Below the pieces are notes generated by a model that had not been told where the DNA came from, did not search any database, and saw nothing but the letters and a program-made list of their open reading frames with translations. Position numbers and translations under genes: made by a program. Shown in pieces: positions 33,545-43,714 of a stretch of 59,545 nucleotides of DNA. Source of the stretch: an unicellular cyanobacterium SU3 (GTDB taxonomy: Bacteria; Cyanobacteriota; Cyanobacteriia; Cyanobacteriales; Microcystaceae); assembly GCA_002172675.1 (NCBI GenBank), contig NETF01000164.1, positions 1 through 59,545 of the forward strand. The letters run 5' to 3'. The first letter of the stretch is position 1. Each line of letters starts with the position of its first letter.

Positions 33545-34912
33545 ATGCAACTTTCTGATAACTCCAATAATAGTTTTAATTTTCAACAAGCTTTAGAAGA
33601 AGAAATGAAAGGATTTGACTCAAAAAATCCTCCGAAACAAGAATTAATAGATAGTTGTGTTCACTGTGGTTTTTGTTTATCTACTTGTCCGAGTTATCGA
33701 GTAATTGGTAAAGAAATGGACTCTCCTAGGGGTAGAATTTATTTAATGGATGCTATTAATAAAGGACAAGCAGACTTAGATGAGACTACAACACAGCATT
33801 TTGACAGTTGTTTAGGTTGTTTAGCTTGTGTTTCTACCTGTCCATCAGGAGTACAATATGATAGTTTAATATCAGCCACAAGACCCCAAGTAGAAAGAAA
33901 TCAACCAAGGAATTTGGCTGATCAAATCATTAGAAGTATTATTTTTAATCTATTTCCCTATCCCGAAAGATTAAAGATTTTCTTACCCTTACTTTGGGTG
34001 TACCAAAAATTAGGAATTCAAAAAATTGTTCGCAAAACGGGATTATTAAAACGTTTGTTTCCTCGTTTAGCAGCAATGGAGTCTATTCTACCTAACATTA
34101 CCCTAAAATCATTCAATCAAACTTATCCTGATGTAATACCAGCACAAGGAAAAAAACGCTATCGTGTTGGTGTGGTTTTAGGATGTGTTCAAAGGTTATT
34201 TTTCTCCCCAGTTAATGAAGCAACAGTGAGAGTTTTAACCGCTAATGGTTGTGAAGTGGTTATCCCTAAAACTCAGGGGTGTTGCGCTGCATTACCGGCA
34301 CACCAGGGACAAGAAAAACAAGCGCAAGCTTTAGCTAAACAGATGATTGATAGTTTTGCTAATACTGATGTTGATTATGTCATTATAAATGCTGCTGGAT
34401 GTGGTCATACTTTAAAAGAATATGGTCATATTTTAGCAGATGATTCAGAATATAAAGAAAAAGGTGAACACTTTTCAAATCAAGTTAAAGACATTCAAGA
34501 ATTTTTAACAGAAATTGAATTGACTACTCCATTATCTCCCTTAACTGATGATGAGTTACCCTTAGTTTATCAAGATGCTTGTCATCTCTTACATGGGCAA
34601 AAAATCAGCTTACAACCTCGCCAACTACTTAAACAAATTCCAGGAATAATATTAAAAGAACCCATTGACGCAGCTTTGTGTTGTGGCAGTGCAGGGGTTT
34701 ATAATATGTTACAGCCAGAAATTGCCGATGAATTAGGCCAACAAAAAGTTAATAATTTAATGAATACAGGGGCAAAATTAATTGCATCTCCTAACCCCGG
34801 ATGTTCTTTACAAATTAAAAAACATTTAAACCAACAAGGAAAAGATATAAAATTAATACACCCGATTGAATTATTAGATTATTCCATTAGAGGGAATAAA
34901 ATCCAACTATGA
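33545..34912 (+). CDS. glcF: Glycolate dehydrogenase iron-sulfur subunit GlcF
   Basis: A 455-aa protein with two 4Fe-4S ferredoxin motifs (CVHCGFCLSTCPSY and CLGCLACVSTCPSG) followed by two CCG-type cysteine-rich domains (TQGCCAALPAHQGQ and DAALCCGSAGVYNM). This is the GlcF architecture, passing electrons from the flavin subunits to the quinone pool. It follows glcE, and its stop overlaps the sanA start (ATGA). Confidence 0.93.
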   Translation: MQLSDNSNNSFNFQQALEEEMKGFDSKNPPKQELIDSCVHCGFCLSTCPSYRVIGKEMDSPRGRIYLMDAINKGQADLDETTTQHFDSCLGCLACVSTCPSGVQYDSLISATRPQVERNQPRNLADQIIRSIIFNLFPYPERLKIFLPLLWVYQKLGIQKIVRKTGLLKRLFPRLAAMESILPNITLKSFNQTYPDVIPAQGKKRYRVGVVLGCVQRLFFSPVNEATVRVLTANGCEVVIPKTQGCCAALPAHQGQEKQAQALAKQMIDSFANTDVDYVIINAAGCGHTLKEYGHILADDSEYKEKGEHFSNQVKDIQEFLTEIELTTPLSPLTDDELPLVYQDACHLLHGQKISLQPRQLLKQIPGIILKEPIDAALCCGSAGVYNMLQPEIADELGQQKVNNLMNTGAKLIASPNPGCSLQIKKHLNQQGKDIKLIHPIELLDYSIRGNKIQL

Positions 34913-35610
34913 AGAGGAAAGCGGGCAAAAAAATAGCTAAAAAAAAAGGCAGCTTTGTTCCTAGTCTATTAATTATGAGTGGAATAGTAATTATTGCTTT
35001 CCTGGTCTTAATTATATCCATAGATTTGTATATTGGTAGTCAATTTAACCAGTATATTTATTCGGATATTAATCAAGTTCCTAACCGAAAAATTGCTTTA
35101 GTATTAGGGACTTCTAAATATGTTAACCACTCTGAAAAAACCTATTACAATGCTTATTATGCTTATCGAGTAAAAGCTACTGCCAAATTATATCAAGCAG
35201 GGAAAATAGACGGAATTTTAGTATCAGGGGACAACTCAACACAATTTTATGACGAACCCAGTCAAATGACACAAGATTTAATTGAGTTAGGGGTTCCTTC
35301 TCAATATATCAATCAAGATTATGCAGGGTTTAGAACCTTAGATTCTATTGTACGGGCTAAAAAAGTTTTTGGTTTGGAAGATTATATTATTGTGTCTCAA
35401 ACATTTCATTGTCAACGAGCTTTATATATTGCACAATCAAAAGGACAAAATCCAATTGCTTTTTCTGCGTCAGACGTGCAATCTTTCGCTGGAATAAAAA
35501 CACGATTAAGAGAAGTTTTAGCTAGATTTAAAGCATTTTTAGATTGTAAAATATTAAAAACAAGCCCAAAGTTTTTAGGAGAATCGGAAACAATCAATTA
35601 TCGACGTTAA
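34909..35610 (+). CDS. SanA/YdcF-like DUF218 membrane protein
   Basis: A 233-aa protein: a very basic start, one membrane helix (about 18-42), then a DUF218 domain with IALVLGTSKYV, KIDGILVSGDN, PSQYINQDYAGFRTLDSIVR and FIIVSQTFHCQRALYIA-like segments. It resembles the vancomycin-sensitivity protein SanA of E. coli, linked to envelope barrier function. The 4-base overlap with glcF implies co-translation, with no clear functional link. Confidence 0.87.
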   Translation: MKRKAGKKIAKKKGSFVPSLLIMSGIVIIAFLVLIISIDLYIGSQFNQYIYSDINQVPNRKIALVLGTSKYVNHSEKTYYNAYYAYRVKATAKLYQAGKIDGILVSGDNSTQFYDEPSQMTQDLIELGVPSQYINQDYAGFRTLDSIVRAKKVFGLEDYIIVSQTFHCQRALYIAQSKGQNPIAFSASDVQSFAGIKTRLREVLARFKAFLDCKILKTSPKFLGESETINYRR

Positions 35611-36074
35611 ACCCCATAAAAGTCCTCATCTAAAATTTGCTCAATCGAAAAAGGGCAACTCAAAGGATACTCACTTTCTTTCGGTATTTGTACCCCAAAT
35701 TTAGCTAACTTTCCCTCCTTTATAGCCAATTTGCGCCCATCTGCATAAGCTTTTTCTATTGCTTCTGCTAGAAAAGTTTGGAGAGAGGGAGTATCAGCTA
35801 AATTATCGAGAACACGCTGACGATGTTCAATAACTGAACTATACCAACTCCTTTTCATGGTTTCGGGTGCATCAAACTGGACATATAATTTTAGTAAATG
35901 TGCCAGCAAAATTTTAAGATTACTTTTGAGTGCGTTTTTTTCAGACTTACCCAAATCAACTAATTTCTCGATTAAATGCTCAATATCTAATGAGTCAAAC
36001 TCACGATTTTTTAGTTGATTAATGGTTTGCTCAATCCAGATTTGTAAATCTTGATCGTATAGCTGATTAGTCAT
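35607..36074 (-). CDS. DUF29 domain protein
   Basis: A 155-aa helical protein with the DUF29 core: YDQDLQIWIEQTINQLKNRE, LDIEHLIEKLVDLGKSEKN and L-x-S-x-L-x-x-L-L-x-H-L-L-K-L. DUF29 proteins are numerous in cyanobacteria and have no proven function. The 3' ends of this gene and sanA overlap by 4 bp on opposite strands. Confidence 0.88.
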   Translation of the reverse strand: MTNQLYDQDLQIWIEQTINQLKNREFDSLDIEHLIEKLVDLGKSEKNALKSNLKILLAHLLKLYVQFDAPETMKRSWYSSVIEHRQRVLDNLADTPSLQTFLAEAIEKAYADGRKLAIKEGKLAKFGVQIPKESEYPLSCPFSIEQILDEDFYGV

Positions 36075-36255
36075 ACATTATTTCTATACTCTATTATTTT
36101 ATTTTATCAAAATATAAAGTAACTTTAAAAGATCAAGAAAATAAATTGTTTTTTATAATAACGACCTTAGAAAAATCATTTTAAATAAGTAGTGGAAATG
36201 TTAAAACCATACTTGATGTGCTACACTAACAAAATAAACGGATTTCTAGTTGATT

Positions 36256-39200
36256 ATGGTTTTTTCTTCTCTGATTCGTACTCTACAAAAATCACCCTTA
36301 ACTAAAGAATTATTAGATAAACTGAAGGGAAACAATGAATTAGGATTAAAAGGCATTAATCGACTGCCAAAAGGATTAATTTCTTCAGCTTTAGCCCAAG
36401 CTAATCAACAAAATTTATTAGTTATTTGTGCAACCTTAGAAGAAGCAGGAAGATGGACAGTACAACTAGAAATTATGGGATGGAAAACCGTTAATTTTTA
36501 TCCCACAACCGAAGCATCTCCCTATGAACCTTTGAACCCTGAATCGGAAATGATTTGGGGACAAATGCAGGTATTATCTAACCTTAACGTATCGGAAGCT
36601 GAAAAAAATAATTATGCTATTGTCACCACAGAAAAAGCCTTACAACCTCATTTACCACCCCCTGATAGTTTTCATAATTACTGCTTAAATTTACAAGCGG
36701 GGATGATAGAGAAATCTAAACTATTTGACGAAACTTTAGTTAAATTAGGGTATGAAAGAGTTAATTTAGTAGAAGTAGAAGGACAATGGAGTCGGCGCGG
36801 TGATATTATTGATATTTTTCCCGTTTCTTCAGAAGTTCCTATTAGATTAGAATGGTTTGGGGATGAATTAGAAAAAATAAGAGAATTTGATCCAGCCACT
36901 CAGCGATCGCTTGATTCTATAGACAATATATTGTTAACTCCCATTAGCTTTAATACAATTATTGCTAATACCATTAAAGAGAATGATTACAGCTTAGATA
37001 ATTATTTATCAGAAGAAGAAAAAGAAGGCTTAGAAAACTATAATTATCCCCCAGGAATACAGCGATTTTTAGGCATAGCTTTCGAGCAACCTGCTTGCAT
37101 TTTAGACTATTTATCTCCTGACACCCTTTGTGTTTTTGACGAAATCGAACAATGTGAATCCCATAGCGATCGCTGGTTAGATTATATCGAAGAAAACTGG
37201 CAAGAACAAGAAAAATCTGTCCCAAAAAATCACAGAAGTTTTAATGATTCGTTTAAATTAACACAGGAGTTCCCTAAATTATATCTATCTGAACTCTCAG
37301 AAGTTAACAATAAAAACGCCTTAGATTTATCCAGTCGTCCCCTTCCTACTACTCCCCATCAATTCGCTAAACTGGCAGAAATATTAAGAGGAAAACGAGA
37401 AATTTATAGTGGTATTACCTTAGATAAATATGCCACTTGGTTAATTTCGGCGCAACCTTCTAGAACTGTCTCTTTATTACAAGAACACGATTGTCCAGCG
37501 CAATTTGTACCTAATCCTCGTGACTATCCAGCGATTAATAAATCTCATATTCAAGGAACAGCGATCGCTCTAAAATATTCAGGGTTAGCAGAATTAGAAG
37601 GCTTTATTTTACCCACCTTTCGCATTGTTGTTGTTACCGATAAAGAATTTTTTGGTCAGCACGTTTTAGCCACTGCAGGGTATATTAGAAAGCGTCGCCG
37701 TGCTGCTTCTAAAAAAGTTGACTTACAACAACTCCATTCTGGAGATTATGTGGTTCATAAAAGTCACGGAATTGGTAAATTTTTGAAGTTAGAAAGTTTA
37801 GCAACTCGTGAATATTTAGTCGTACAATATGCCGATGGTATTTTAAGAATTCCAGCTGATTCTTTTGATAGTTTATCCCGTTACCGTCATACTGGTTCAA
37901 CCCCTCCCCAACTCCATAAAATGACGGGGAAAATGTGGCAAAAATCCAAACAAAAAGTTCGTAAAAATATTAAAAAGTTAGCCGTTGATTTGATTAATTT
38001 ATATGCAAAACGTGCTAAAAACGTAGGATTTACCTATCCCGTTGACACCCCTTGGCAGCAAGAATTAGAAGACTCTTTTCCCTATCAACCGACTCCCGAT
38101 CAATTAAAAGCCATACAAGAAGTTAAAATAGATTTAGAAAGCGATCGCCCGATGGATCGATTAGTGTGTGGTGACGTGGGTTTTGGTAAGACAGAAGTAG
38201 CAGTAAGAGCTATTTTTAAAGCCGTTACCAGTGGTCATAAACAAGTGGCATTGTTAGCCCCGACTACCATCTTAACTCAACAACATTATCATACCCTCAA
38301 AGAACGATTTGCGCCCTATCCTATCAATATTGGACTGTTAAATAGATTTCGTACCACCTCAGAAAAAAAAGAAATTATCCAACGCTTGGCAACAGGAGAA
38401 TTAGATATCGTCGTCGGTACACAGCAACTATTAGGAAAAAGCGTCAAGTTTAAAGATTTGGGCTTATTAGTGGTAGACGAAGAACAACGATTTGGGGTTA
38501 ATCAAAAAGAGAAAATTAAGGAGATGAAAAGCTATGTAGATGTGCTTACTTTAACCGCCACACCTATTCCTAGAACTTTGTATATGTCCCTATCAGGAAT
38601 ACGGGAAATGAGCCTAATTACTACCCCTCCTCCTTCCCGTCGTCCTATTAAGACCCATTTATCTCGCTATAATACTGATGTTATTAGGACAGCTATTCGT
38701 AATGAATTAGATCGAGGAGGACAAGTTTTTTATGTCGTTCCCAGAGTCGAAGGAATTGAAGAAGTAGCCGCCGAATTAAAGACAATGGTTCCTAGTGCTA
38801 GGATAGCAATTGGTCATGGACAAATGAATGTTAATGACTTAGAAATGACCATGTTAAGCTTTAACAATGGGGATGCAGATATCCTCGTTTGTACGACAAT
38901 TGTGGAGTCAGGTTTAGACATTCCTAGGGTTAATACCATTATCATAGAAGACGCTCAAAAATTTGGTTTAGCGCAACTGTATCAACTTAGGGGAAGAGTC
39001 GGAAGAGCCGGCATTCAAGCACACGCTTGGTTATTGTATCCGAGCAAAGCTCAACTAACAGAAACCGCCAGAAAAAGATTAAGAGCGTTACAAGAATTTA
39101 GTCAGTTAGGATCAGGGTATCAATTAGCAACTCGTGACATGGAAATTCGAGGGGTTGGTAACTTATTGGGTGCCGAACAATCCGGACAAATGGAGTCTAT

Positions 39201-39735
39201 TGGTTTTGAATTATATATGGATATGTTACAAGAAGCCATTCGAGAAATTCAAGGTCAAGAAATACCCAAAGTAGAAGACACTCAAGTCGATTTACAATTA
39301 ACTGCTTTTATTCCGACGGATTATATTCCCGATATGGAACAAAAAATGTCAGCTTATCGTGCAATAGCTGTTGCTAATTCTAAGAAAGAACTGGCTCAAA
39401 TTGCAGCAGAATGGAACGATCGCTATGGAAAATTACCCATTCCCGTACAGCAATTATTACAAGTGATCGAACTGAAACAGTTAGCTAAAACTTTAGGATT
39501 TTCTCGCATTAAACCCGAAGGAAAACAAAACATTGTTTTAGAAACACCAATGGAAGAACCGGCTTGGAAACTATTAGAAGAAAATTTACCCCAACATTTG
39601 CGATCGCGCTTTGTTTATACTCCCAAAAAAGTCACTGTTAGGGGGTTAGGGGTGATGAAACCTCAAAAACAACTCGAAAGCTTAATAGAATGGTTAGGAA
39701 AGATGGAAGATGCAATTCCAGTGAGCATTGAGTAG
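36256..39735 (+). CDS. mfd: Transcription-repair coupling factor
   Basis: A 1159-aa Mfd. The order is: N-terminal UvrB-like domains (about 1-350), the RNA polymerase-interaction domain with [15 protein letters not shown] (near 490), helicase motifs [20 protein letters not shown] and [11 protein letters not shown], the translocation region with [12 protein letters not shown], and the C-terminal regulatory D7 domain. It removes stalled RNA polymerase and recruits UvrA. The ATG at 36256 is preferred to a TTG at 36250. Confidence 0.96.
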   Translation: MVFSSLIRTLQKSPLTKELLDKLKGNNELGLKGINRLPKGLISSALAQANQQNLLVICATLEEAGRWTVQLEIMGWKTVNFYPTTEASPYEPLNPESEMIWGQMQVLSNLNVSEAEKNNYAIVTTEKALQPHLPPPDSFHNYCLNLQAGMIEKSKLFDETLVKLGYERVNLVEVEGQWSRRGDIIDIFPVSSEVPIRLEWFGDELEKIREFDPATQRSLDSIDNILLTPISFNTIIANTIKENDYSLDNYLSEEEKEGLENYNYPPGIQRFLGIAFEQPACILDYLSPDTLCVFDEIEQCESHSDRWLDYIEENWQEQEKSVPKNHRSFNDSFKLTQEFPKLYLSELSEVNNKNALDLSSRPLPTTPHQFAKLAEILRGKREIYSGITLDKYATWLISAQPSRTVSLLQEHDCPAQFVPNPRDYPAINKSHIQGTAIALKYSGLAELEGFILPTFRIVVVTDKEFFGQHVLATAGYIRKRRRAASKKVDLQQLHSGDYVVHKSHGIGKFLKLESLATREYLVVQYADGILRIPADSFDSLSRYRHTGSTPPQLHKMTGKMWQKSKQKVRKNIKKLAVDLINLYAKRAKNVGFTYPVDTPWQQELEDSFPYQPTPDQLKAIQEVKIDLESDRPMDRLVCGDVGFGKTEVAVRAIFKAVTSGHKQVALLAPTTILTQQHYHTLKERFAPYPINIGLLNRFRTTSEKKEIIQRLATGELDIVVGTQQLLGKSVKFKDLGLLVVDEEQRFGVNQKEKIKEMKSYVDVLTLTATPIPRTLYMSLSGIREMSLITTPPPSRRPIKTHLSRYNTDVIRTAIRNELDRGGQVFYVVPRVEGIEEVAAELKTMVPSARIAIGHGQMNVNDLEMTMLSFNNGDADILVCTTIVESGLDIPRVNTIIIEDAQKFGLAQLYQLRGRVGRAGIQAHAWLLYPSKAQLTETARKRLRALQEFSQLGSGYQLATRDMEIRGVGNLLGAEQSGQMESIGFELYMDMLQEAIREIQGQEIPKVEDTQVDLQLTAFIPTDYIPDMEQKMSAYRAIAVANSKKELAQIAAEWNDRYGKLPIPVQQLLQVIELKQLAKTLGFSRIKPEGKQNIVLETPMEEPAWKLLEENLPQHLRSRFVYTPKKVTVRGLGVMKPQKQLESLIEWLGKMEDAIPVSIE

Positions 39736-39892
39736 TGAGCAGTGAACAGTAAACAGTTATTCATTATTTTTGACTAATAATTGTAATTAATGATTATAAG
39801 ATTTCTATTTCTTCTTTCTTTAGAGAGGCGAAACTTCGACAATGCTTATGTTACGGTGTGAATAATTAGGGAAATAATGCCAGTTCTCAGAA

Positions 39893-39967
39893 ATAGCTAG
39901 AGAGATTGCTTCGGGGGATTTTCAGTAAAATTCAAAGCTTACTGTTTATATTACCCCTCGCAATGAC
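39893..39967. repeat. Dispersed repeat D, copy 2, in the mfd to DJ-1 gap
   Basis: ATAGCTAGAGAGATTGCTTC through TTACCCCTCGCAATGAC matches 1051-1125 with a few differences. It fills the middle of the 312-bp gap after mfd. The rest of the gap is AT-rich with no gene recognised. Confidence 0.8.
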
Positions 39968-40047
39968 TACTTAAGTCCCCAATAACTTTTAAGAATTGGT
40001 ATAACTCCCAATGGAAAAGACTTTTTACTTCTCAACACATACAATAT

Positions 40048-40752
40048 ATGACTAAACAAATTCTTTTCGTATTAACCTCTCACAGACAACTAGGAGAAAC
40101 TGACCAAGAAACAGGAATATGGCTCGAAGAAGCTGTAAACCCTTATTATCAATTTATAGAAGTCGGTTTTGAGGTAACGTTAGCTTCTCCTAACGGGGGA
40201 GAGGTTCCCATCGACGAAAAAAGCATTTTAGATGATGCTCAAACCGAAGACACCCGTCATTTTTTAAAAGACGAAACCGCCCAAAACCGCTTTAAAAACA
40301 CCGTTTCTTTGACAGAGATAAAAGCAGATGATTATGATGCCATTTTTATTCCTGGTGGCCACGGCCCCATGTGGGATCTCTGTGAAAACGAAAAATTAGC
40401 CAATTTAGTCGAAGCATTTGACCGCGCTGATAAAGTGATTGCTGCGGTATGTCATGGTCCAGCCGGGTTATTATCAGCCAAAAAAGCGGACGGAACTCCC
40501 TTTGTAGCAGGAAAAGAACTGACTAGCTTTAGTAACAGTGAAGAAGAAACCGTCGGACTTCATGAACTGGTTCCCTTTTTATTAGAAAGTCGTCTGAAAG
40601 AGTTGGGTGCAAACTATACTAATGTTGATGATTTTCAAGCAAAAGTGGTTCAAGATGGCAATTTAATCACGGGTCAAAATCCTGCGTCTTCTAGTGGTGT
40701 TGCAGAGGCGGTAATTGCTTCAATGAAGTCTTTATCTTCTGTTGGTAGTTAA
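40048..40752 (+). CDS. DJ-1/PfpI family protein (Hsp31-like glyoxalase III type)
   Basis: A 234-aa protein with the nucleophile elbow AAVCHGPAGLL (Cys near 132), IFIPGGHGPMWDL and ITGQNPASSSG. This layout fits the Hsp31/HchA-like branch, which detoxifies methylglyoxal or repairs glycated molecules. The Glu, Cys and His residues of the triad are plausible but not proven. A clear terminator follows. Confidence 0.88.
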   Translation: MTKQILFVLTSHRQLGETDQETGIWLEEAVNPYYQFIEVGFEVTLASPNGGEVPIDEKSILDDAQTEDTRHFLKDETAQNRFKNTVSLTEIKADDYDAIFIPGGHGPMWDLCENEKLANLVEAFDRADKVIAAVCHGPAGLLSAKKADGTPFVAGKELTSFSNSEEETVGLHELVPFLLESRLKELGANYTNVDDFQAKVVQDGNLITGQNPASSSGVAEAVIASMKSLSSVGS

Positions 40753-40779
40753 ATCAATTATCAGTTAATTTAATTGCCT

Positions 40780-40815
40780 AGCCTCACATCAAAATTAATG
40801 TGAGGCTTTTAGCTT
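40780..40815 (+). terminator. Rho-independent terminator after the DJ-1 gene
   Basis: AGCCTCACAT (40780-40789) pairs exactly with ATGTGAGGCT (40798-40807), followed by TTTAGCTTTT. It separates the gene from the oppositely oriented tRNA. Confidence 0.88.
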
Positions 40816-40824
40816 TTATAAAAA

Positions 40825-40896
40825 TGGGTCGCCTGGGATTCGAACCCAAGACCAATCGGTTAAAAGCCGAGTGCTCTACCGCTGAGCTAGCGACCC
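40825..40896 (-). tRNA. tRNA-Lys (anticodon UUU)
   Basis: On the minus strand the 72-nt sequence has a 7-bp acceptor stem GGGTCGC/GCGACCC and discriminator A, a D-arm with GCTCAGCGGTAGAGC, the anticodon loop CTTTTAA with anticodon TTT, and a T-arm with GGTTCGAATCC. The CCA end is not encoded. All stems pair. Confidence 0.97.
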
Positions 40897-40960
40897 GTTG
40901 TGTGTTCCGCACACGATTTACTAATATAGCATAGCTTTTTAGCAAAAGCAAGGATTAATT

Positions 40961-41833
40961 TTAAACCGAGGTCACATCTATCTCAAGAACAGCCTCACAG
41001 CTTGCTCCGGGTTCAAGTTCGGTTAGGTTTTCTCCTGTACTGATAGCGTTACGTGGCGCACTCCAGGGTTCAAAACAGACATATTCTTTGCCCTTGAGCG
41101 TCCAAAAAACCATTGTAGAATACTCATCAGACCATTTGAGGCTCACTTTTAGCCCTCTAGCGCGGTCTTGAATGCTTGCAGAAGGCCGTTTTAAAGATTT
41201 AAGAGCGACATCGATTTCTTCCTCGTTAAAATCAAAATTACCATCAAAAGGGATGATTTCTTTGGTATCTTTCACTTGATAACTAGACGCTGGAATGTCT
41301 AAAACCATTTGCTCCTTATCTTTAATAAAAAAGTAGGGATGCAAGCCAAAAGAAAAGGGCATTACTTTATCAGACTTATTAATATATTCTTGATAAATTT
41401 TTAGGGTTTTTCCCGTTAGTTCGTACATTAACCGTAACTCAAACTCAAAGGGATACATTTTCAGGGTTTCTTCATTACTTTTCAAACTCAAGGTCAGCTT
41501 ACAACTGGAGTCTGTTGATTGCTCAATCACTTCCCAAGGGAAATTTCTCGCCAAGCCGTGTTGTTTCAAATGATAAGCTTTATTATCATAAACATACACA
41601 TTATCCGGTAAATCTCCACAAATGGGAAACAGAATCGGAACCCCTCCTCTAACGGTTAACTCAGGATTAGCAAATCTTTCTTCATCTAAGTAAAATACGT
41701 CTTGACCTTCAATCGACCAACGGGCAATCATTCCACCTCTTTCTGGAACAACTTCGAGACGAGATAAAGCACTTTCATCAGAAAGAATATAAGTAATATA
41801 TTGATTTTGTGTGGCAGAAATTGAAAAGCTCAT
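40961..41833 (-). CDS. Aldose 1-epimerase / hexose-6-phosphate mutarotase family protein
   Basis: A 290-aa beta-sandwich protein with GGVPILFPICGDLP, LKQHGLARNFPWEV (catalytic His), SFGLHPYF (second His) and CFEPWSAPRNAI. These fit the galactose-mutarotase-like superfamily, in the branch related to YeaD. The exact sugar is not clear. It begins 11 bp after the phytol-kinase gene on the same strand and is probably co-transcribed. Confidence 0.87.
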   Translation of the reverse strand: MSFSISATQNQYITYILSDESALSRLEVVPERGGMIARWSIEGQDVFYLDEERFANPELTVRGGVPILFPICGDLPDNVYVYDNKAYHLKQHGLARNFPWEVIEQSTDSSCKLTLSLKSNEETLKMYPFEFELRLMYELTGKTLKIYQEYINKSDKVMPFSFGLHPYFFIKDKEQMVLDIPASSYQVKDTKEIIPFDGNFDFNEEEIDVALKSLKRPSASIQDRARGLKVSLKWSDEYSTMVFWTLKGKEYVCFEPWSAPRNAISTGENLTELEPGASCEAVLEIDVTSV

Positions 41834-41844
41834 AGTTTTGATAA

Positions 41845-42549
41845 CTAAAATAATCCGTGAATCAAGTAAAAGGCGAGAACCGCACTCCCCAAAGGAACTG
41901 TTAAATTGTCAATTCCTAGCTTAGAAAAGGCTTCTAACCCCATAGCCGCGATCGCAACAATTAAAGAAACGATGGCCGCCTTTAAGATAGGTTCATCCAC
42001 CCATAAAAGAATAACACTGGTCACAAAAAAACTAACTCCCATCATGGTCAATGAGCCTTCCCAACTTTTCTTAACCCCTAATACTTGATAGGAATGCTGT
42101 CCAAACTTTTGGCCAATAATAGCGGCCATTCCATCGCCCCAAGCCATCACTAAAATACCAATAGCTAAGTATTGAGGATGTCCTGTTGTCCAAAACCACT
42201 GAGTTAAAACCCCGATACTCAGGGCATAAAAAAAGGTTCCTAAGCTTTTGCGTCCTACACTATTAATACTGGGTAGAACAGGCAAGAAATAGGAAATAAC
42301 AGCGATAATACTGGCAATCACAGAAGCACTCAGCAAAACCCAAGATGACAATTGTAACCACCAGGCAATTAAAACAACATTTCCTGAACCAATATGAACG
42401 ATTTTTCGGGTAAATTCCGCATCTGTCCCTCTTAAACGGTTTAATCCCTCAGCAAAGGCAATAATTACCCCCAAATAGAGGATAATCAAACCGAGAGGAT
42501 ATCCTAGGGAGAGAACGGTGTTAATGAATGGACGTGACTCAGATAGCAA
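41845..42549 (-). CDS. Phytol/dolichol kinase family protein (VTE5-like)
   Basis: A 234-aa protein with about six membrane helices. EFTRKIVHIGSGN (about 44-56), AWGDGMAAIIGQKFG and KKSWEGSLTM are the CTP-dependent kinase motifs shared with CdsA-like enzymes and with the plant phytol kinase VTE5 and its Synechocystis homologue slr1652. It would phosphorylate phytol released from chlorophyll breakdown. Only a TTG start is available. The DUF92 protein at 47126 would supply the second kinase step. Confidence 0.85.
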   Translation of the reverse strand: MLSESRPFINTVLSLGYPLGLIILYLGVIIAFAEGLNRLRGTDAEFTRKIVHIGSGNVVLIAWWLQLSSWVLLSASVIASIIAVISYFLPVLPSINSVGRKSLGTFFYALSIGVLTQWFWTTGHPQYLAIGILVMAWGDGMAAIIGQKFGQHSYQVLGVKKSWEGSLTMMGVSFFVTSVILLWVDEPILKAAIVSLIVAIAAMGLEAFSKLGIDNLTVPLGSAVLAFYLIHGLF

Positions 42550-42737
42550 GACGGGTAAATTTAACCAGTGAACATACTCATATCAAGTTATATCAATTTT
42601 CTGAAATTTTCACAGGACTCTTTGTCAGTAAGTCTCAGGATTTCACCCTTTCGGACTATGCTAAACTACTGCCATGTTTTAAGAAGTGTAAAAAATATTA
42701 ACCTTCATTTTCTGTCCAACTTACCACTAACAAGCAA

Positions 42738-43403
42738 ATGGGAACTTATTTAATTACAGGAGCTAATCGAGGAATTGGTTTAGAATATTGCCGTCAACTT
42801 AAAAAACGAGGAGATGATGTCATTGCGGTGTGTCGAGAAGCCTCTGAGGAACTAAAAAGGTTAGAGATATGGATAGAAACTAATATTGATCTGACTTCAA
42901 ATACCGATGTAGAGAGATTGGTGAAAAAACTGGATGGGCAAAAACTCGATGTATTGATCAATAATGCTGGTATTTTAGAAAGAGTTAGCCTCAATGATTT
43001 AGACATAAATAGTATTCGTCAGCAATTTGAGGTCAATGCCCTTGCTCCTTTAAGACTTACTCGTGCTTTGCTTCCTAATTTAACAACAGGTTCAAAAATC
43101 ATTTTTATGACCAGTCGCATGGGTTCTATTGAAGATAATACGTCTGGGGGTTCCTATGGTTATCGGATGTCAAAGGTGGCTCTATCGATGGCAGGTAAGT
43201 CTTTATCGATTGACTTGAAACCCAAAAATATTGCTGTAGCGATTCTACATCCCGGTTTAGTTCAAACTAGAATGACTAATTTTAATCCGAATGGGATTAC
43301 GACAAAACAATCGGTGAAAGGACTAATCGCTCGTATTGACCAATTAAATCTAGAAAATACTGGTACTTTTTGGCATTCTAACGGTGAAGTTTTGCCCTGG
43401 TAA
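42738..43403 (+). CDS. SDR-family oxidoreductase
   Basis: A 221-aa classical short-chain dehydrogenase with the nucleotide site TGANRGIGLEY at 7-17, LINNAGIL near 74-81, FMTSRMGS, and YGYRMSKVALSM with catalytic Tyr and Lys. It is close to the C-factor/sniffer-like group, judged by length and by HPGLVQTRM. The substrate is unknown. The ATG at 42738 starts directly on the conserved N-terminus. Confidence 0.88.
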   Translation: MGTYLITGANRGIGLEYCRQLKKRGDDVIAVCREASEELKRLEIWIETNIDLTSNTDVERLVKKLDGQKLDVLINNAGILERVSLNDLDINSIRQQFEVNALAPLRLTRALLPNLTTGSKIIFMTSRMGSIEDNTSGGSYGYRMSKVALSMAGKSLSIDLKPKNIAVAILHPGLVQTRMTNFNPNGITTKQSVKGLIARIDQLNLENTGTFWHSNGEVLPW

Positions 43404-43460
43404 TAGTCTTTAAAGGTTAATCAATATCCTGATTATCCACAAGTTGAGTATGGCTAAGCT

Positions 43461-43593
43461 GACATCTTGCACCAGTATAAAAAACCTCAATAACTATTCG
43501 AGAGTAATAAATTTGTAATGAGTTAGCCTCAAAATAAAACCCTGTTGCCTATTGCCTCCCTAAACTAGCTAATTTTATCGAAGGTGCAAGATA
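43461..43593. mobile_element. MITE-like element, about 133 bp
   Basis: The ends are GACATCTTGCACC (43461-43473) and the inverted GGTGCAAGATA (43583-43593). Read inward, the right end matches the left end of the IS remnant at 52855 at about 39 of 47 positions by eye (TTGCACCTTCG, AGTTTA, GAGGCAA). The interior has no coding capacity. It fills most of the 311-bp gap between two convergent genes. No clear target duplication is visible. Confidence 0.7.
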
Positions 43594-43714
43594 TGATTAA
43601 GGTTAATATTATCAACAGAGGCATCAGCCAGATTTGCACCACTTACTATTAACTTGAAATATCATGACTTTAGGTTAATTAAAGTAGTGAGTTTTTCTCC
43701 TAACATATTTTAAC

